A stretch of 64,000 nt of DNA, from assembly GCA_963717455.1 (NCBI GenBank), contig OY970336.1:5491369-5555368 (forward strand), written 5' to 3'. The notes beneath the pieces are model-generated. The model was not told the DNA's origin, searched no databases, and saw only the letters and a program-made list of their open reading frames with translations. This stretch comes from Bog-473 sp963717455. GTDB taxonomy: Bacteria; Actinomycetota; Acidimicrobiia; Acidimicrobiales; RAAP-2. Below are positions 17,853-26,347 of the stretch, piece after piece (the first letter of the stretch is position 1; each line of letters begins with the position of its first letter). Position numbers and translations under genes: made by a program.

Positions 17853-18959
17853 TCAGTCTTGGTTCGGCACCGGGAGCGGCTGAAGTTGCTCCCAGCCACG
17901 GGGTGGGAGAAAGACGGACTCGAGTCCGGCCATCTCGATATGGCTGATGTCGTGAGGCCCAGCGGCGTTGTAGTTAATCCGCCCGCCTTGGAGACCAACG
18001 CAGTTGAAGACGAGCACGCCGCTGAGCCGGGAGGGACAGGCGATGAGGTCGTAATCACGTCCGGGGAACGTGTCGCGTAGGAACGCCGAGAGCGAGATGT
18101 CGGTCACTGGCGATTGAGGCGGCATCGTCTTGATAGAGCCCATGTTGGGCTGCCCGGCGAACAGCTCATCGAAGGCCCACGAAAGGGCAGGCGAGAACGG
18201 CAACGGGGACCCATAGGCGGGGAAACATGAGAGCAGGAGGAGGTTCGGGCTGTCGTCGCTCGTCTGCGTCTTGGTCGGGTCGCCACCCTTCTGGAGCTTG
18301 TCGAAGACCTTGAGGTAGATCCGGTTGGCGTCGTAGTAGGGGCTCGGACCCTTTGAACTTGGAGCATCGAAGGGACCAGGACGGGAGAGCAACAGGCCAG
18401 GGTCGTCCTTACGGGCGTCCATCCACCGGCCGTGCACTTCTTGATCCTCGTCGGACTCGGTGATGACCGTGCACTCCAAATAGTACGAGCGGTCCGGCGT
18501 CGTCATGACGATGTCGACGTTGCGCCCGTTGGCGAGAGCGACGTCGAAGGCGACGGACCAACCCTCGTTGTGATCAGCGGCCTCCAGCGCTTTCGCCCGC
18601 ACGCATGTCTCGAAGAAGCCGCTCCGCCAGAGGCGGCCATCGGTGCGGCTGGCCGCGAGCCACTGGACCGCCGCCGTGGAGTCGGACGTGGGGTGATCGC
18701 GGATGGCCCGCACGTCAGCGTCCAAGAGGGCGAGTTGTTCCGGGGTGTGCCACGGCATCATGGCGTAGACGAGGAGGGGTGGCCAGAGGGCGTCCTTGAG
18801 ATCGTCCTCGCCGCGCACCCACGTGCGGCACTCCTCGATATAACCCTCCGCCAGGACGGACCGGATCGGACCATCCTCAGGGAGCGTACGGACCGCCTCC
18901 TCGACGGCGTCGATGCGCTCGAGGGAGAGAGCGCGAGAATCGTCGTTGGCGGCCGTCAT
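17853..18959 (-). CDS. Uncharacterised protein, weak PD-(D/E)XK-like signature
   Basis: This 368-residue soluble protein belongs to no family I can name. At about residues 145-170 it reads WSVAFDVALANGRNVDIVMTT followed by RSYYLECTVI. An Asp, a hairpin and then ExT on a hydrophobic strand is the layout of PD-(D/E)XK nuclease cores, with Thr in place of Lys. The N-terminal 110 residues are helical and acidic. It lies between a small membrane protein and a HEPN/RES toxin, so a defence role is plausible but unproven. Confidence 0.55.
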   Translation of the reverse strand: MTAANDDSRALSLERIDAVEEAVRTLPEDGPIRSVLAEGYIEECRTWVRGEDDLKDALWPPLLVYAMMPWHTPEQLALLDADVRAIRDHPTSDSTAAVQWLAASRTDGRLWRSGFFETCVRAKALEAADHNEGWSVAFDVALANGRNVDIVMTTPDRSYYLECTVITESDEDQEVHGRWMDARKDDPGLLLSRPGPFDAPSSKGPSPYYDANRIYLKVFDKLQKGGDPTKTQTSDDSPNLLLLSCFPAYGSPLPFSPALSWAFDELFAGQPNMGSIKTMPPQSPVTDISLSAFLRDTFPGRDYDLIACPSRLSGVLVFNCVGLQGGRINYNAAGPHDISHIEMAGLESVFLPPRGWEQLQPLPVPNQD

Positions 18960-19135
18960 ACGTCGGATCGTACCGGGGTGCCGACAGTCGGAAGACTGTG
19001 CCCGGAGTGACCAACGTCCTCGCTAGGACCACACGGGGACGCGTTGTAATGCCGGACGTCATGGCAACGACATATTCATGGTTGGTCGGCCTGTATGTAA
19101 TTTCAGTGCTGCGAAATTGAAGTTGGAGCACACCG

Positions 19136-20353
19136 ATGGGCTTCATGAAAGAGATGCAGATGCGCGACCAGGAGCGAGGCTGGTCCGAACCTGACGCGAA
19201 GTTCGCCTGCGCCGACCACGTCGAGGATCCATACCTTTGCGACCTGATCATGGGTGCACCGGATGAGAACTCGTGTGACTATTGCGGGCGCACCTCGGAC
19301 CAACCGATCGCAGCCAGCATCGCCGTGCTCGTCGAGTCAGTTGCTGCCGTGATCGATGAGTATTGGGATGACGCAGAGAACTTCGTGCCGTGGGAAGGCG
19401 GCTGGCAGATGGACGTATCCGACACTTGGGATGTCACCGAGGACTTCCGAGAATACTTCGACGACTCCGGCATAGCGGATGATGTGCTCGGATGCTTCCT
19501 CGATCGTTCTCTGGCAAGACAATCGCTGTTAGCACTCGATGCCGAGCAACAACTGAGGTACGGATGGCAGCACTTCGTCGAGGTCGTGACACATGAGACT
19601 CGATATCTGTTCCAGACCCGTCCAGCGCCGTTGACTCACTCCGAGTACTACGAGTCCGTCGACGGCGTCGCACCGTGGGACATGCTGGATCGGCTCGGGG
19701 AAGTGACCGTCAGCGCGGATCTGCTACACGAACTCACCACCGGCACTGGCTTCTATCGCGGCCGGGTGCACGACTGCGGTGCGACGCTGTGCACCGCAGA
19801 CGACCTCGGGACGGCACCGTCGCATGCTGCACTGTTTTCGAATCGCATGAGTCCCGCCGGAATCCCCATGTTCTACGGGGCGATGGACGTCGAGACCACG
19901 ATCGCGGAGATAGAGGCACGAGGGAAATGCGTGACGATAGGTCTCTTCCTGACTGCAAAGCCCCTCCTTGTGGTCGACTTCACGAAGAAGGTGGTGCTTC
20001 CCAGCATCTTCGACATACCACGACGCGGAACGCGCGACGTTCTGCGCTTCGTACAGGGTTTTGTTCGTGACCTTCAACGCCCGATCACCAAGGACGGACG
20101 TGAGCATGTCGACTACGTTCCGACGCAGATCGTCACCGAATATTTCCGGCGCACATTTCCGGATTGCGACGTCGACGGGCTTCTATATCCCTCCGCCAAG
20201 AGCGACACCGGAGTTTGTTGTGTGCTGTTCGTCGAGCACGACCGATGCGTCGACATCTCTCCAGAATGGCCAGCACGAGATGACGTTCTCGGGCTCGACC
20301 CATCGACTGTGATAACGGTGGGCCATGCCGACGCATCGGCTGAAGCGAATTAA
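19136..20353 (+). CDS. HEPN/RES-domain toxin-like protein
   Basis: The 405-residue protein has a Cys-bearing N-terminal region (CADHVEDPYLCD, CDYCG) and a helical segment of the HEPN/RES N-terminal type at about 60-170. The C-terminal RES domain shows the expected landmarks: Arg in FYRGRVHD, the SNRMSPAGIPMFYGA block, Glu in TTIAEIEA, and Ser in LLYPSAKSDTG. RES toxins such as Mycobacterium tuberculosis MbcT degrade NAD+. No Xre-type antitoxin gene is adjacent, so this fused form may be self-controlled or act in abortive infection. Confidence 0.83.
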   Translation: MGFMKEMQMRDQERGWSEPDAKFACADHVEDPYLCDLIMGAPDENSCDYCGRTSDQPIAASIAVLVESVAAVIDEYWDDAENFVPWEGGWQMDVSDTWDVTEDFREYFDDSGIADDVLGCFLDRSLARQSLLALDAEQQLRYGWQHFVEVVTHETRYLFQTRPAPLTHSEYYESVDGVAPWDMLDRLGEVTVSADLLHELTTGTGFYRGRVHDCGATLCTADDLGTAPSHAALFSNRMSPAGIPMFYGAMDVETTIAEIEARGKCVTIGLFLTAKPLLVVDFTKKVVLPSIFDIPRRGTRDVLRFVQGFVRDLQRPITKDGREHVDYVPTQIVTEYFRRTFPDCDVDGLLYPSAKSDTGVCCVLFVEHDRCVDISPEWPARDDVLGLDPSTVITVGHADASAEAN

Positions 20354-20479
20354 CTCGGAACCCCGGCTGATTCCCGAAGGGCCGCGGACCTTGTTGGCTG
20401 CTACGGCGTAAGCACCTCTGGCCAGCCAATGTTGTGCAGGCTGGGGGTGGTTCAGTCAACCAGATGACAAGATTCTCGG

Positions 20480-21658
20480 GTGTGGATCCCTCAGACTCAG
20501 GACGAACTGATTGCCGGTCTTGCTGATGTGGCGGAGAGCGCTGAACTGGAGTTCAAGCAGCAGCTGCCGTTAGCGGGCAGGAACGAGGACATCGCTATCG
20601 ACGTCGCAGCAATGACCACGGATGGCGGGACGATCATATACGGGGTGGCCGAGGACAGGTCATTAGGAACCTTCACGCATTCACCAATCCCACTTCCGGG
20701 TGCCATGGAGCGAATATCGAACGTAGTGAGGTCGTCAATTGCTGGATCTCCGTCTTTCGATGTATTTCCGCTTGATCCGGGGCAACCCGCTGGGTTCCTG
20801 GTGGTAGCTGTTCCCGCATCGATGAATGCGCCGCATCAGGTGACGATAAGGGGTCAACATCGGTTTTACGGTCGGGGACCAGGTGGCAACGTAATTCTCA
20901 CTCAGGGTGAAATCGATCGTCTCTACCTCCGTCGCAGCCGCTGGGTGGAAGAGGGATCTGCCTTTCTCGACTCAGCCGTTAACGACACGTCAGGGGTCTT
21001 TTCCGAATCAGGCGAAAGGCTCGGGTGGCTACAGGTGGCAATCAAGCCGCTGATTGGACCCGAGGATCTCTTGGATAGAGCTTCGCCAACGAGGTCGGCC
21101 GACGATCTAGCCGATCTAGTTCGGGATGCCGAAAATGCTCTTGCTTTTTCAACGTCGTGGGATCCCCACGTACTGGATCTCGCGCGACAACGATTCTACC
21201 CAACGCTGAACGGCGTGTCGTTTACGGATGGTGCAAATCAGTTCATGGAAGTGCGGGATGACGGTGAGATTCGATACGCATTCGCTGGCATCGCAAATGA
21301 TTGGAACAGCCACGCTGGCGCGGACCGTGTCTGGATCATTCGAGATGCGTCGGTAGCGCGAGTTCTTTGTGAGCTCTTCGTTTTTGCGAATCGCCTTTAC
21401 ACCAGGGCTGGCTACCACGGTCCGACCAACGTCGGGTATCTCGTTAGTAAGTCCGAAGGGGCAGTGTCGGCATCGTGGTTTGAAGGGATTCGCGTTAGAC
21501 CCCCAATGGGAGCACCCCAGCTCCCAGCCGACGTCCGACGAATCGATCAGGTACTCGTCGCCGATCTGGCTCCTGATCGCGTCAAGGACACCGTCCGAAG
21601 GTTGATAGCACCGCTCATTCGAGTCCTTGCTTCGCCCGGGCCGCATCCACTGGATTGA
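20480..21658 (+). CDS. AlbA_2 (Schlafen-like) domain protein
   Basis: The GTG-initiated 392-residue protein has an N-terminal AlbA_2 domain: ESAELEFKQQLPLAGRN, then AIDVAAMTTDGGTIIYGVAED, VVAVPASMNAPHQV, and HRFYGRGPGGNVILT at about residue 130. AlbA_2 domains bind nucleic acids and occur in Schlafen-type nucleases and in bacterial defence genes. The 240-residue C-terminal half resembles no family I recognise. The next gene starts four bases after the stop, which indicates a two-gene operon with the CHAT/caspase-like protein. Confidence 0.82.
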   Translation: MWIPQTQDELIAGLADVAESAELEFKQQLPLAGRNEDIAIDVAAMTTDGGTIIYGVAEDRSLGTFTHSPIPLPGAMERISNVVRSSIAGSPSFDVFPLDPGQPAGFLVVAVPASMNAPHQVTIRGQHRFYGRGPGGNVILTQGEIDRLYLRRSRWVEEGSAFLDSAVNDTSGVFSESGERLGWLQVAIKPLIGPEDLLDRASPTRSADDLADLVRDAENALAFSTSWDPHVLDLARQRFYPTLNGVSFTDGANQFMEVRDDGEIRYAFAGIANDWNSHAGADRVWIIRDASVARVLCELFVFANRLYTRAGYHGPTNVGYLVSKSEGAVSASWFEGIRVRPPMGAPQLPADVRRIDQVLVADLAPDRVKDTVRRLIAPLIRVLASPGPHPLD

Positions 21659-21662
21659 GTCA

Positions 21663-22274
21663 GTGCCCTCGAGACAGGTCCTTGAAATCAAGATCTTGAG
21701 CTGTGGCGGAATGTGGGACCTCATGAGCGAGCTGGAGGCGGCCTTTCTAGTAAATTCCCTTGGACTCTTCCGAAATGTGGTTGATCGTGGGCGTGCGACG
21801 CCTCGCGGCAACGTCAACTTGGTTCGTGCCTATACAGCGAAAGACTTCTACCGGGGTGTCAGTGGTACCGAAGATCTCCTCCACCTCATCGGGCATGCAG
21901 ATGCTTCGACCTTGCAAACCGGCGACGGCAAAAGCCTCGTTACAGCAGCAGAGGTTCAGAAGCGTGCAGAAAAGTCCACCTTGAAAGTCCCCGAAATCGT
22001 CGTCTGTACGAACTGCAAATTTCAAAGTTCTGCGTGGAGAAGTGCGCTTAAGGCGGCTGGAGTCAAAGTACTAATCGCTTCACCGAAGAACGTGACACCC
22101 GCAGACCTCACAGCATTCGATATGTCGTTCTATTCAGCTCTTCTTTCGCAGGTGCGTCGAGGTACCAGCACGGTTGATAGAGTTGAGGCATCCTTCAAGT
22201 TGGCAAACAAGCACTACAAAGCAATCCACGCTGTCGGAACTCGGTATGCGCCGTTCGCGCTAGAACATCTGTGA
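21663..22274 (+). CDS. CHAT/caspase-like small protein
   Basis: A GTG at 21663 follows the AlbA_2 gene by four bases; the frame also reaches back to a TTG at 21627. The 203-residue product has an alpha/beta layout like CHAT or caspase-type proteases. DLLHLIGHAD (His74, His78) is followed by EIVVCTNCKF (Cys115, Cys118), then AAGVKVLIASPKNVTPADLTAFDMSFYSALL and a helical end RVEASFKLANKHY. These fit the His-then-Cys dyad order and the GV..VI....V....F..FY..L pattern of CHAT domains. Protease activity is inferred. Confidence 0.55.
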   Translation: MPSRQVLEIKILSCGGMWDLMSELEAAFLVNSLGLFRNVVDRGRATPRGNVNLVRAYTAKDFYRGVSGTEDLLHLIGHADASTLQTGDGKSLVTAAEVQKRAEKSTLKVPEIVVCTNCKFQSSAWRSALKAAGVKVLIASPKNVTPADLTAFDMSFYSALLSQVRRGTSTVDRVEASFKLANKHYKAIHAVGTRYAPFALEHL

Positions 22275-22336
22275 TGGGTCGGCTTGCATTCGCGACCTCA
22301 CAGTGATCTAGCGCCGACGCTCAAGACGAAGGTCGG

Positions 22337-23257
22337 TCACAGTACCGACGAAGCCGGTAGATAACAGCCACCCGTTTCGTTTGCATGCCTCTTCTTCAGC
22401 TTTAGGAGATCATCGAGTCGGATACGTTGGTCCAAGACGAGGTACAGATCGGATCCGTCCATAGCCATGAAGGGCGTCGACTCGGCGTATTGAGTTATCG
22501 CATCCTGAGTAAGACCGGCAATGCTGACAAATAGGCCAAGCGCGTTCTTGCCCTTCCTGCGGACCTTCGTGGCAAACACATCCGCGTCGGCTCGACTGGA
22601 TGCCTCAGCCCACCACCGCGCTTCCACGATGTAGTCATCTGTATCAAAACTTAGAGATCCATCGATCTGTTCCCGCTCGAGGTCGTACGAAAGGCGCGGT
22701 TCCATGTCAAACAGCAGAAATAAATCAGTGAGTAGAGGTTCCAGGGCCTTGCCCCGCTTTTGATGATTCGGTTCCTCTTGAAGGGTAAGGAACCGCCTCC
22801 GCAGCTGCTCGACCTCATCAGCAAAGGTTCGCTGCGCCTCATCCTGCGCTCGCCTAGCTTCTCGCTCAGCGATCACCTGCTCGCGAGCGGAGATCTCTCC
22901 GGCATAGTCCTGCGTTAGATCCTTCAGGTGAGCGACCGCCTGTTTCGCCGTCCGGAGTCGAAGAGCACGATCCTCGTAATCCTTGATGAGTTCGATGTTC
23001 GGGAAGGTCGCCATGCTGGCGATCTCCATCATCAGGGTCAGCGTGACATCTTGATAGCGATTCTCGTCAGACATCAATCGATCGACGAGCCGGTCTGCGA
23101 CGTCACGCTTCGGCTCACCAAACGGCAGACCGGATAGCAACTCGGGCGATTCCCTGAGTGCAGTCCTGAGGTAAGTCTCGAAGGGTCGCTTGTTCCAGAC
23201 GATAACCGCCACAGCCTCGCGAAGAGCCTGATACGCCGCCGCTGAGATTTGCTTCAT
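22337..23257 (-). CDS. Restriction-endonuclease-like PD-(D/E)XK protein
   Basis: I choose ATG at 23257 (MKQISAAAYQALREAVAV), since the longer frame has no conserved residues. The 306-residue protein has a helical N-terminus, a charged coiled coil at about 115-175 (ISAREQVIAEREARRAQDEA) and a C-terminal nuclease-like core: GKALEPLLTDLFLLF, then DGSLSFDTDDYIVEARWW with Asp and Glu, and ALGLFVSIAGL. The usual Lys after Glu is Arg. It converges on the CHAT-like gene with about 60 bases between them. A nucleic-acid-targeting role is likely. Confidence 0.65.
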   Translation of the reverse strand: MKQISAAAYQALREAVAVIVWNKRPFETYLRTALRESPELLSGLPFGEPKRDVADRLVDRLMSDENRYQDVTLTLMMEIASMATFPNIELIKDYEDRALRLRTAKQAVAHLKDLTQDYAGEISAREQVIAEREARRAQDEAQRTFADEVEQLRRRFLTLQEEPNHQKRGKALEPLLTDLFLLFDMEPRLSYDLEREQIDGSLSFDTDDYIVEARWWAEASSRADADVFATKVRRKGKNALGLFVSIAGLTQDAITQYAESTPFMAMDGSDLYLVLDQRIRLDDLLKLKKRHANETGGCYLPASSVL

Positions 23258-23288
23258 TTGGCCATCATTCGAGAAGTCATGCTGGAAC

Positions 23289-23621
23289 TTAAATCTTCCA
23301 GCCCCTCCCGCGGAACATGGGCACACCCTGAGCCCAAAGCAAGTTGCGATGCTCGTGCATGGCGTGGCGGTCCTGGACGGACCTCGGAGCGGCTTCTCGG
23401 ATGAAGTGGACCATGAGGTTGCTCGCCACGGCGTCGTTGACCGAGACCTTCTCCACTCCGCTCTCTCGGAGTCGACGCCGCCAACTGGGGAAATGGGGCC
23501 TCATGAGTTCGATCGACGTTCCAGCGGGGGTCCACTGGAGGATGTAGTTCTCAATGTCGTTGTATTCCGGGTCCAGGTCGGAACCGTCGTCCCACTCCTC
23601 CCACACGCTCATGTATCTCAT
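23289..23621 (-). CDS. Small acidic hypothetical protein
   Basis: The open frame begins at 23714, but the first conserved-looking start is the Met before RYMSVWEEWDDGSDLDPEY (23621). The 110 residues are soluble and Trp-rich at the N-terminus. A Val/Asn-rich helix (SVNDAVASNLMVHFIREAA) lies in the middle, with a basic end. No family is recognised. It is 31 bases upstream of the nuclease-like gene on the same strand and may be its operon partner. Confidence 0.4.
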   Translation of the reverse strand: MRYMSVWEEWDDGSDLDPEYNDIENYILQWTPAGTSIELMRPHFPSWRRRLRESGVEKVSVNDAVASNLMVHFIREAAPRSVQDRHAMHEHRNLLWAQGVPMFRGRGWKI

Positions 23622-23718
23622 GGCGACCCAGGATACTTCGGGCCGCCAAGGGGTAACCCGGGGATTTAGCTGCAAAGCCGCATCGCTTCTCGATGATGCC
23701 AACGACTTCCCCAAAGCG

Positions 23719-24330
23719 TCAGAGGGTCGTTGGCGTTACGGTCGGCTTGCCCTCCACCTTGTTGACCGCCTCGCGGACGTAAGCCTGAGCCTGATCGATA
23801 TCGGGTGTGCCGACGTCCTCGTACTCGATTGCCGCGAAGGTCTTGCCCGTCCGGAAGAGAACCAAGTCGGCGCCGAGGTTGACACCCTGTACCGTCAGAG
23901 TGAGCGCGTAGGCGGAGGAACCCTGACCTATCTGAGGAAACGACATGGCTCCGACATGCACGGTGGCTGTTTGACCACCGCTCGTTGCGGTGTAGTTGTT
24001 GCACTTGATCAAGGCCTTGCTGAGCTTCGTATATGTATGCAGAGCGCCCGAACCTGCCATGAGGACCTCTTCGAGGTCGGGGGCGCTCCCGTCTGAGAAC
24101 CTCGCAGTGACCTTGGTGACGTTCTTTCCTGGATTCCTCAGCGCCGACACGCATCCCTGGTCCCCGGTGTCACTGGAGTTGTTGACTGACCACCCTGTGG
24201 GGAAATTCGAGATGGATAGGGCTTCGGACTTGAGCTGTCCCTTCGATATGGCGCCCGCCATTCCAGCGGAGAGCGTCAGTACCAGTGCAGTACCGACCGT
24301 GGCGAGGGCCACGAAACGAAGGGTTCGCAT
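23719..24330 (-). CDS. Exported sensor-like protein
   Basis: ATG at 24330 opens a clear signal peptide (MRTLRFVALATVGTALVLTL ending near AGA). The mature domain of about 175 residues has two Cys (GCVSALRN, ALIKCNNY) and the pattern GWSVNNSSDTGDQGC...TAVVHVG-like...VLFRTGKTFAAIEYED. This recalls the extracellular domain family seen in PknH-type sensors and actinobacterial lipoproteins. No lipobox is visible. A shadow frame extends the start to 24399 but lacks signal-peptide character. The ligand is unknown. Confidence 0.55.
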   Translation of the reverse strand: MRTLRFVALATVGTALVLTLSAGMAGAISKGQLKSEALSISNFPTGWSVNNSSDTGDQGCVSALRNPGKNVTKVTARFSDGSAPDLEEVLMAGSGALHTYTKLSKALIKCNNYTATSGGQTATVHVGAMSFPQIGQGSSAYALTLTVQGVNLGADLVLFRTGKTFAAIEYEDVGTPDIDQAQAYVREAVNKVEGKPTVTPTTL

Positions 24331-24675
24331 GGCCCGAACGGTAGTTCTTGCGACCGCGATCCGGCGGTGCCGCGTTCGCGTAGAGACCCAGTGGGTCAAC
24401 CCGCGCCGTCCCTAGTAGTCCTAGCTACTTCTGCTCAGGACTAGGAAGCCCGTCGCCGATCGGTGACACTTTGCGAACTTGCGACTTCCGAATTGCGGGG
24501 GTGACGAGTCGCCCGCTTGAGACACCGCTTCAGGGGACCGAAGGTGACGCGCGAGTCTCCGTCACCCGCCCTGGTCGGGGAGGACTTGTGCCGGGGTGAC
24601 GCCGGGGGTGACGGCGGTCTCGACCATGGGTGATGTCCGGGACGCTCGGTCCCGGTTCGGAGCCTTGGAGGTCCC
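24331..24675. promoter_or_regulatory. Control region of the tra operon with GGTGACG repeats
   Basis: No gene is present. Starting at 24462 there are six direct copies of GGTGAYR (24462, 24499, 24543, 24595, 24607, 24629) and one inverted copy (GTCACC at 24561). The two closest are 12 bases apart. Near 24411-24446 an inverted pair CCTAGTAGTCC / GGACTAGG also occurs. The cluster sits directly upstream of the first transfer gene (24676), so operator sites of a transfer regulator, or an origin-like iteron set, are plausible. Confidence 0.5.
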
Positions 24676-24996
24676 GTGATCCCCCAACTGCTTGTCTTGA
24701 GACCCGCCACCATGGCCGGTGGAGCCGGCATCAACATCTCACCGAACAGCTCACTGCCCGGCTCGTCCCAGGTGTCGTCGTTTCTCGGTGGCATCGAGCA
24801 GTGGGCGATCTACGCCTGCCTGCTCGGACTGATCGTCGGCGGGGCCAGCCTGTGGTGGGGGATCCAGAACGGGTCGATCAACCGCACGTCGGTCTCCCAA
24901 CACAAGATCCTCGCCGCGCTAGCCGGGGCGATCATCATCGGCGCGGCCGTCTACCTCATCACGTGGGCGTTCAACTTCGGCTCAACAGTGAGCTGA
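24676..24996 (+). CDS. TrbC/VirB2-like small membrane protein of the conjugation module
   Basis: A GTG start follows a GGAGG-like site (CTTGGAGGTCCC). The 106-residue product has two membrane segments, at about 45-63 (AIYACLLGLIVGGASLWWG) and 83-102 (LAALAGAIIIGAAVYLITWAF), separated by a short polar loop. This is the layout of VirB2/TrbC-type pilin-like subunits. It is the first gene of the tra operon, and TrbL-like follows after four bases. The assignment rests on topology and position. Confidence 0.65.
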   Translation: MIPQLLVLRPATMAGGAGINISPNSSLPGSSQVSSFLGGIEQWAIYACLLGLIVGGASLWWGIQNGSINRTSVSQHKILAALAGAIIIGAAVYLITWAFNFGSTVS

Positions 24997-25000
24997 GTCG

Positions 25001-26347
25001 ATGATCGGGTTCTCCATCTTCAGCCCCGTCGAGGGTTTGGGCAAAGACGTCGTCAACTGGCTCGGGCATTCGATCTCCGAAGGGATCGGGGGCTTCTCCT
25101 CCTGGGCTATCGGTGGCGTCATCCACGCCATGGCCTCGACCACGACGCCGGACTTCACTACGTGGTTCGCCGGTCCCTGGCGGGCCATGCTCGCTGTGGT
25201 TGTTTGGATGTCGATCCCCATCCTCTTCGTCGGGGTCGGCACGGCGGCGCTGCGAGGTGACCTGACGGCGGTGCTCCAGCGGGGACTGGGAGCTCCGCTG
25301 CTCATGGCCGTCGGCACCGCGGTGGCGGTGCCGGTGACCGCCGGGGTCCTCACCTTGGTGAACGGCTGCTGCGGCTTGCTCGTCGACGTGGCCATCGGCG
25401 GCAACCAGGGCTTCGGCCAAGGACTCTCCCATCTGTCGGACTTCGCGCTGTCGGCAACGGTGGCGTCCGGTGGGAGCGGACTGCCCGGTCTGGCCGCGGC
25501 GCTGATCGTGGCGCTGGCCGGACTGGCGGCCCTCGCCATCTGGTTCGTCCTCGCGCTACGCGGCGCGCTCCTCTACCTCGAGGTGCTCGCCGTCCCCTTG
25601 GCGCTCTGTGGCCTCTATTGGGGCGGGACGGCGCACTGGATCAAGAAACTGATCGACCTGATCGTGGCCACCATCCTCTCCCAGTTGGTGATCACCATGT
25701 TGATGGTCCTCGCTGCCGCGGATCTGAACAAGAACCAGCTGGCGGTCAACGGTTCGGTCAGTGGAGACATGACGACGCTGTTCTTGGCAGTGGCGTTCCT
25801 CGTGCTCGGATCGTTGGCCCTGCCGATGGCACTGCGCCACGTCCCCGCTGCCACCGAGCACGCGGCCGCCGCAGCTTCCCAGATCAGCGCCCCGGGTCGG
25901 ATGACGTACATGGGGAGCCGGATCGCCGGCACGGCCCGAATGATGGGCGGATCGGGCGGCGGCACCCAGGCGATCGTCCGTCAAGCCGGGGCCACAGCCG
26001 GACCCCTCGGAGTGGCGGCGTCCGCCGGTGTCGGTGCCGCCACCTTCGCCGCTCGGAGCGGCGTCGACGCGGCCACTGGTGCCGACACTGCCGCGGCCGG
26101 CGGTGAGGGAGAACGCGGCCAGGCGACGGGCAACACCGGGCCATCGGGATCTGGCCCCGGGGGCGGCGGGTTGTTGGACGGATCCGGCGGTGGAGCCAGG
26201 AGCGCGGCGACCAGGCAGGCCGCAACCACGCCCCAGGCAGGAAGCAACGGATCTTCGCCACGGCCGGCGCCGCCTGGCCAACGGCTGGGGGGCCGAGCGG
26301 GCGAGGCTTCCGCACTGCGCGGTGCGCGAGGTCCCTCTCATGACTGA
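25001..26347 (+). CDS. TrbL/VirB6-like conjugation channel protein
   Basis: The 448-residue protein has about six membrane segments between residues 50 and 290, among them MLAVVVWMSIPILFVGVG, LIVALAGLAALAIWFVLAL and LFLAVAFLVLGSLALPMAL. A long Ala/Gly-rich hydrophilic tail follows (GEGERGQATGNTGPSGSGPGG). That is the TrbL/VirB6 layout in actinobacterial conjugative elements, the polytopic inner-membrane channel component. The stop overlaps the SCO6880 start (ATGACTGA), consistent with coupled translation. Confidence 0.8.
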   Translation: MIGFSIFSPVEGLGKDVVNWLGHSISEGIGGFSSWAIGGVIHAMASTTTPDFTTWFAGPWRAMLAVVVWMSIPILFVGVGTAALRGDLTAVLQRGLGAPLLMAVGTAVAVPVTAGVLTLVNGCCGLLVDVAIGGNQGFGQGLSHLSDFALSATVASGGSGLPGLAAALIVALAGLAALAIWFVLALRGALLYLEVLAVPLALCGLYWGGTAHWIKKLIDLIVATILSQLVITMLMVLAAADLNKNQLAVNGSVSGDMTTLFLAVAFLVLGSLALPMALRHVPAATEHAAAAASQISAPGRMTYMGSRIAGTARMMGGSGGGTQAIVRQAGATAGPLGVAASAGVGAATFAARSGVDAATGADTAAAGGEGERGQATGNTGPSGSGPGGGGLLDGSGGGARSAATRQAATTPQAGSNGSSPRPAPPGQRLGGRAGEASALRGARGPSHD

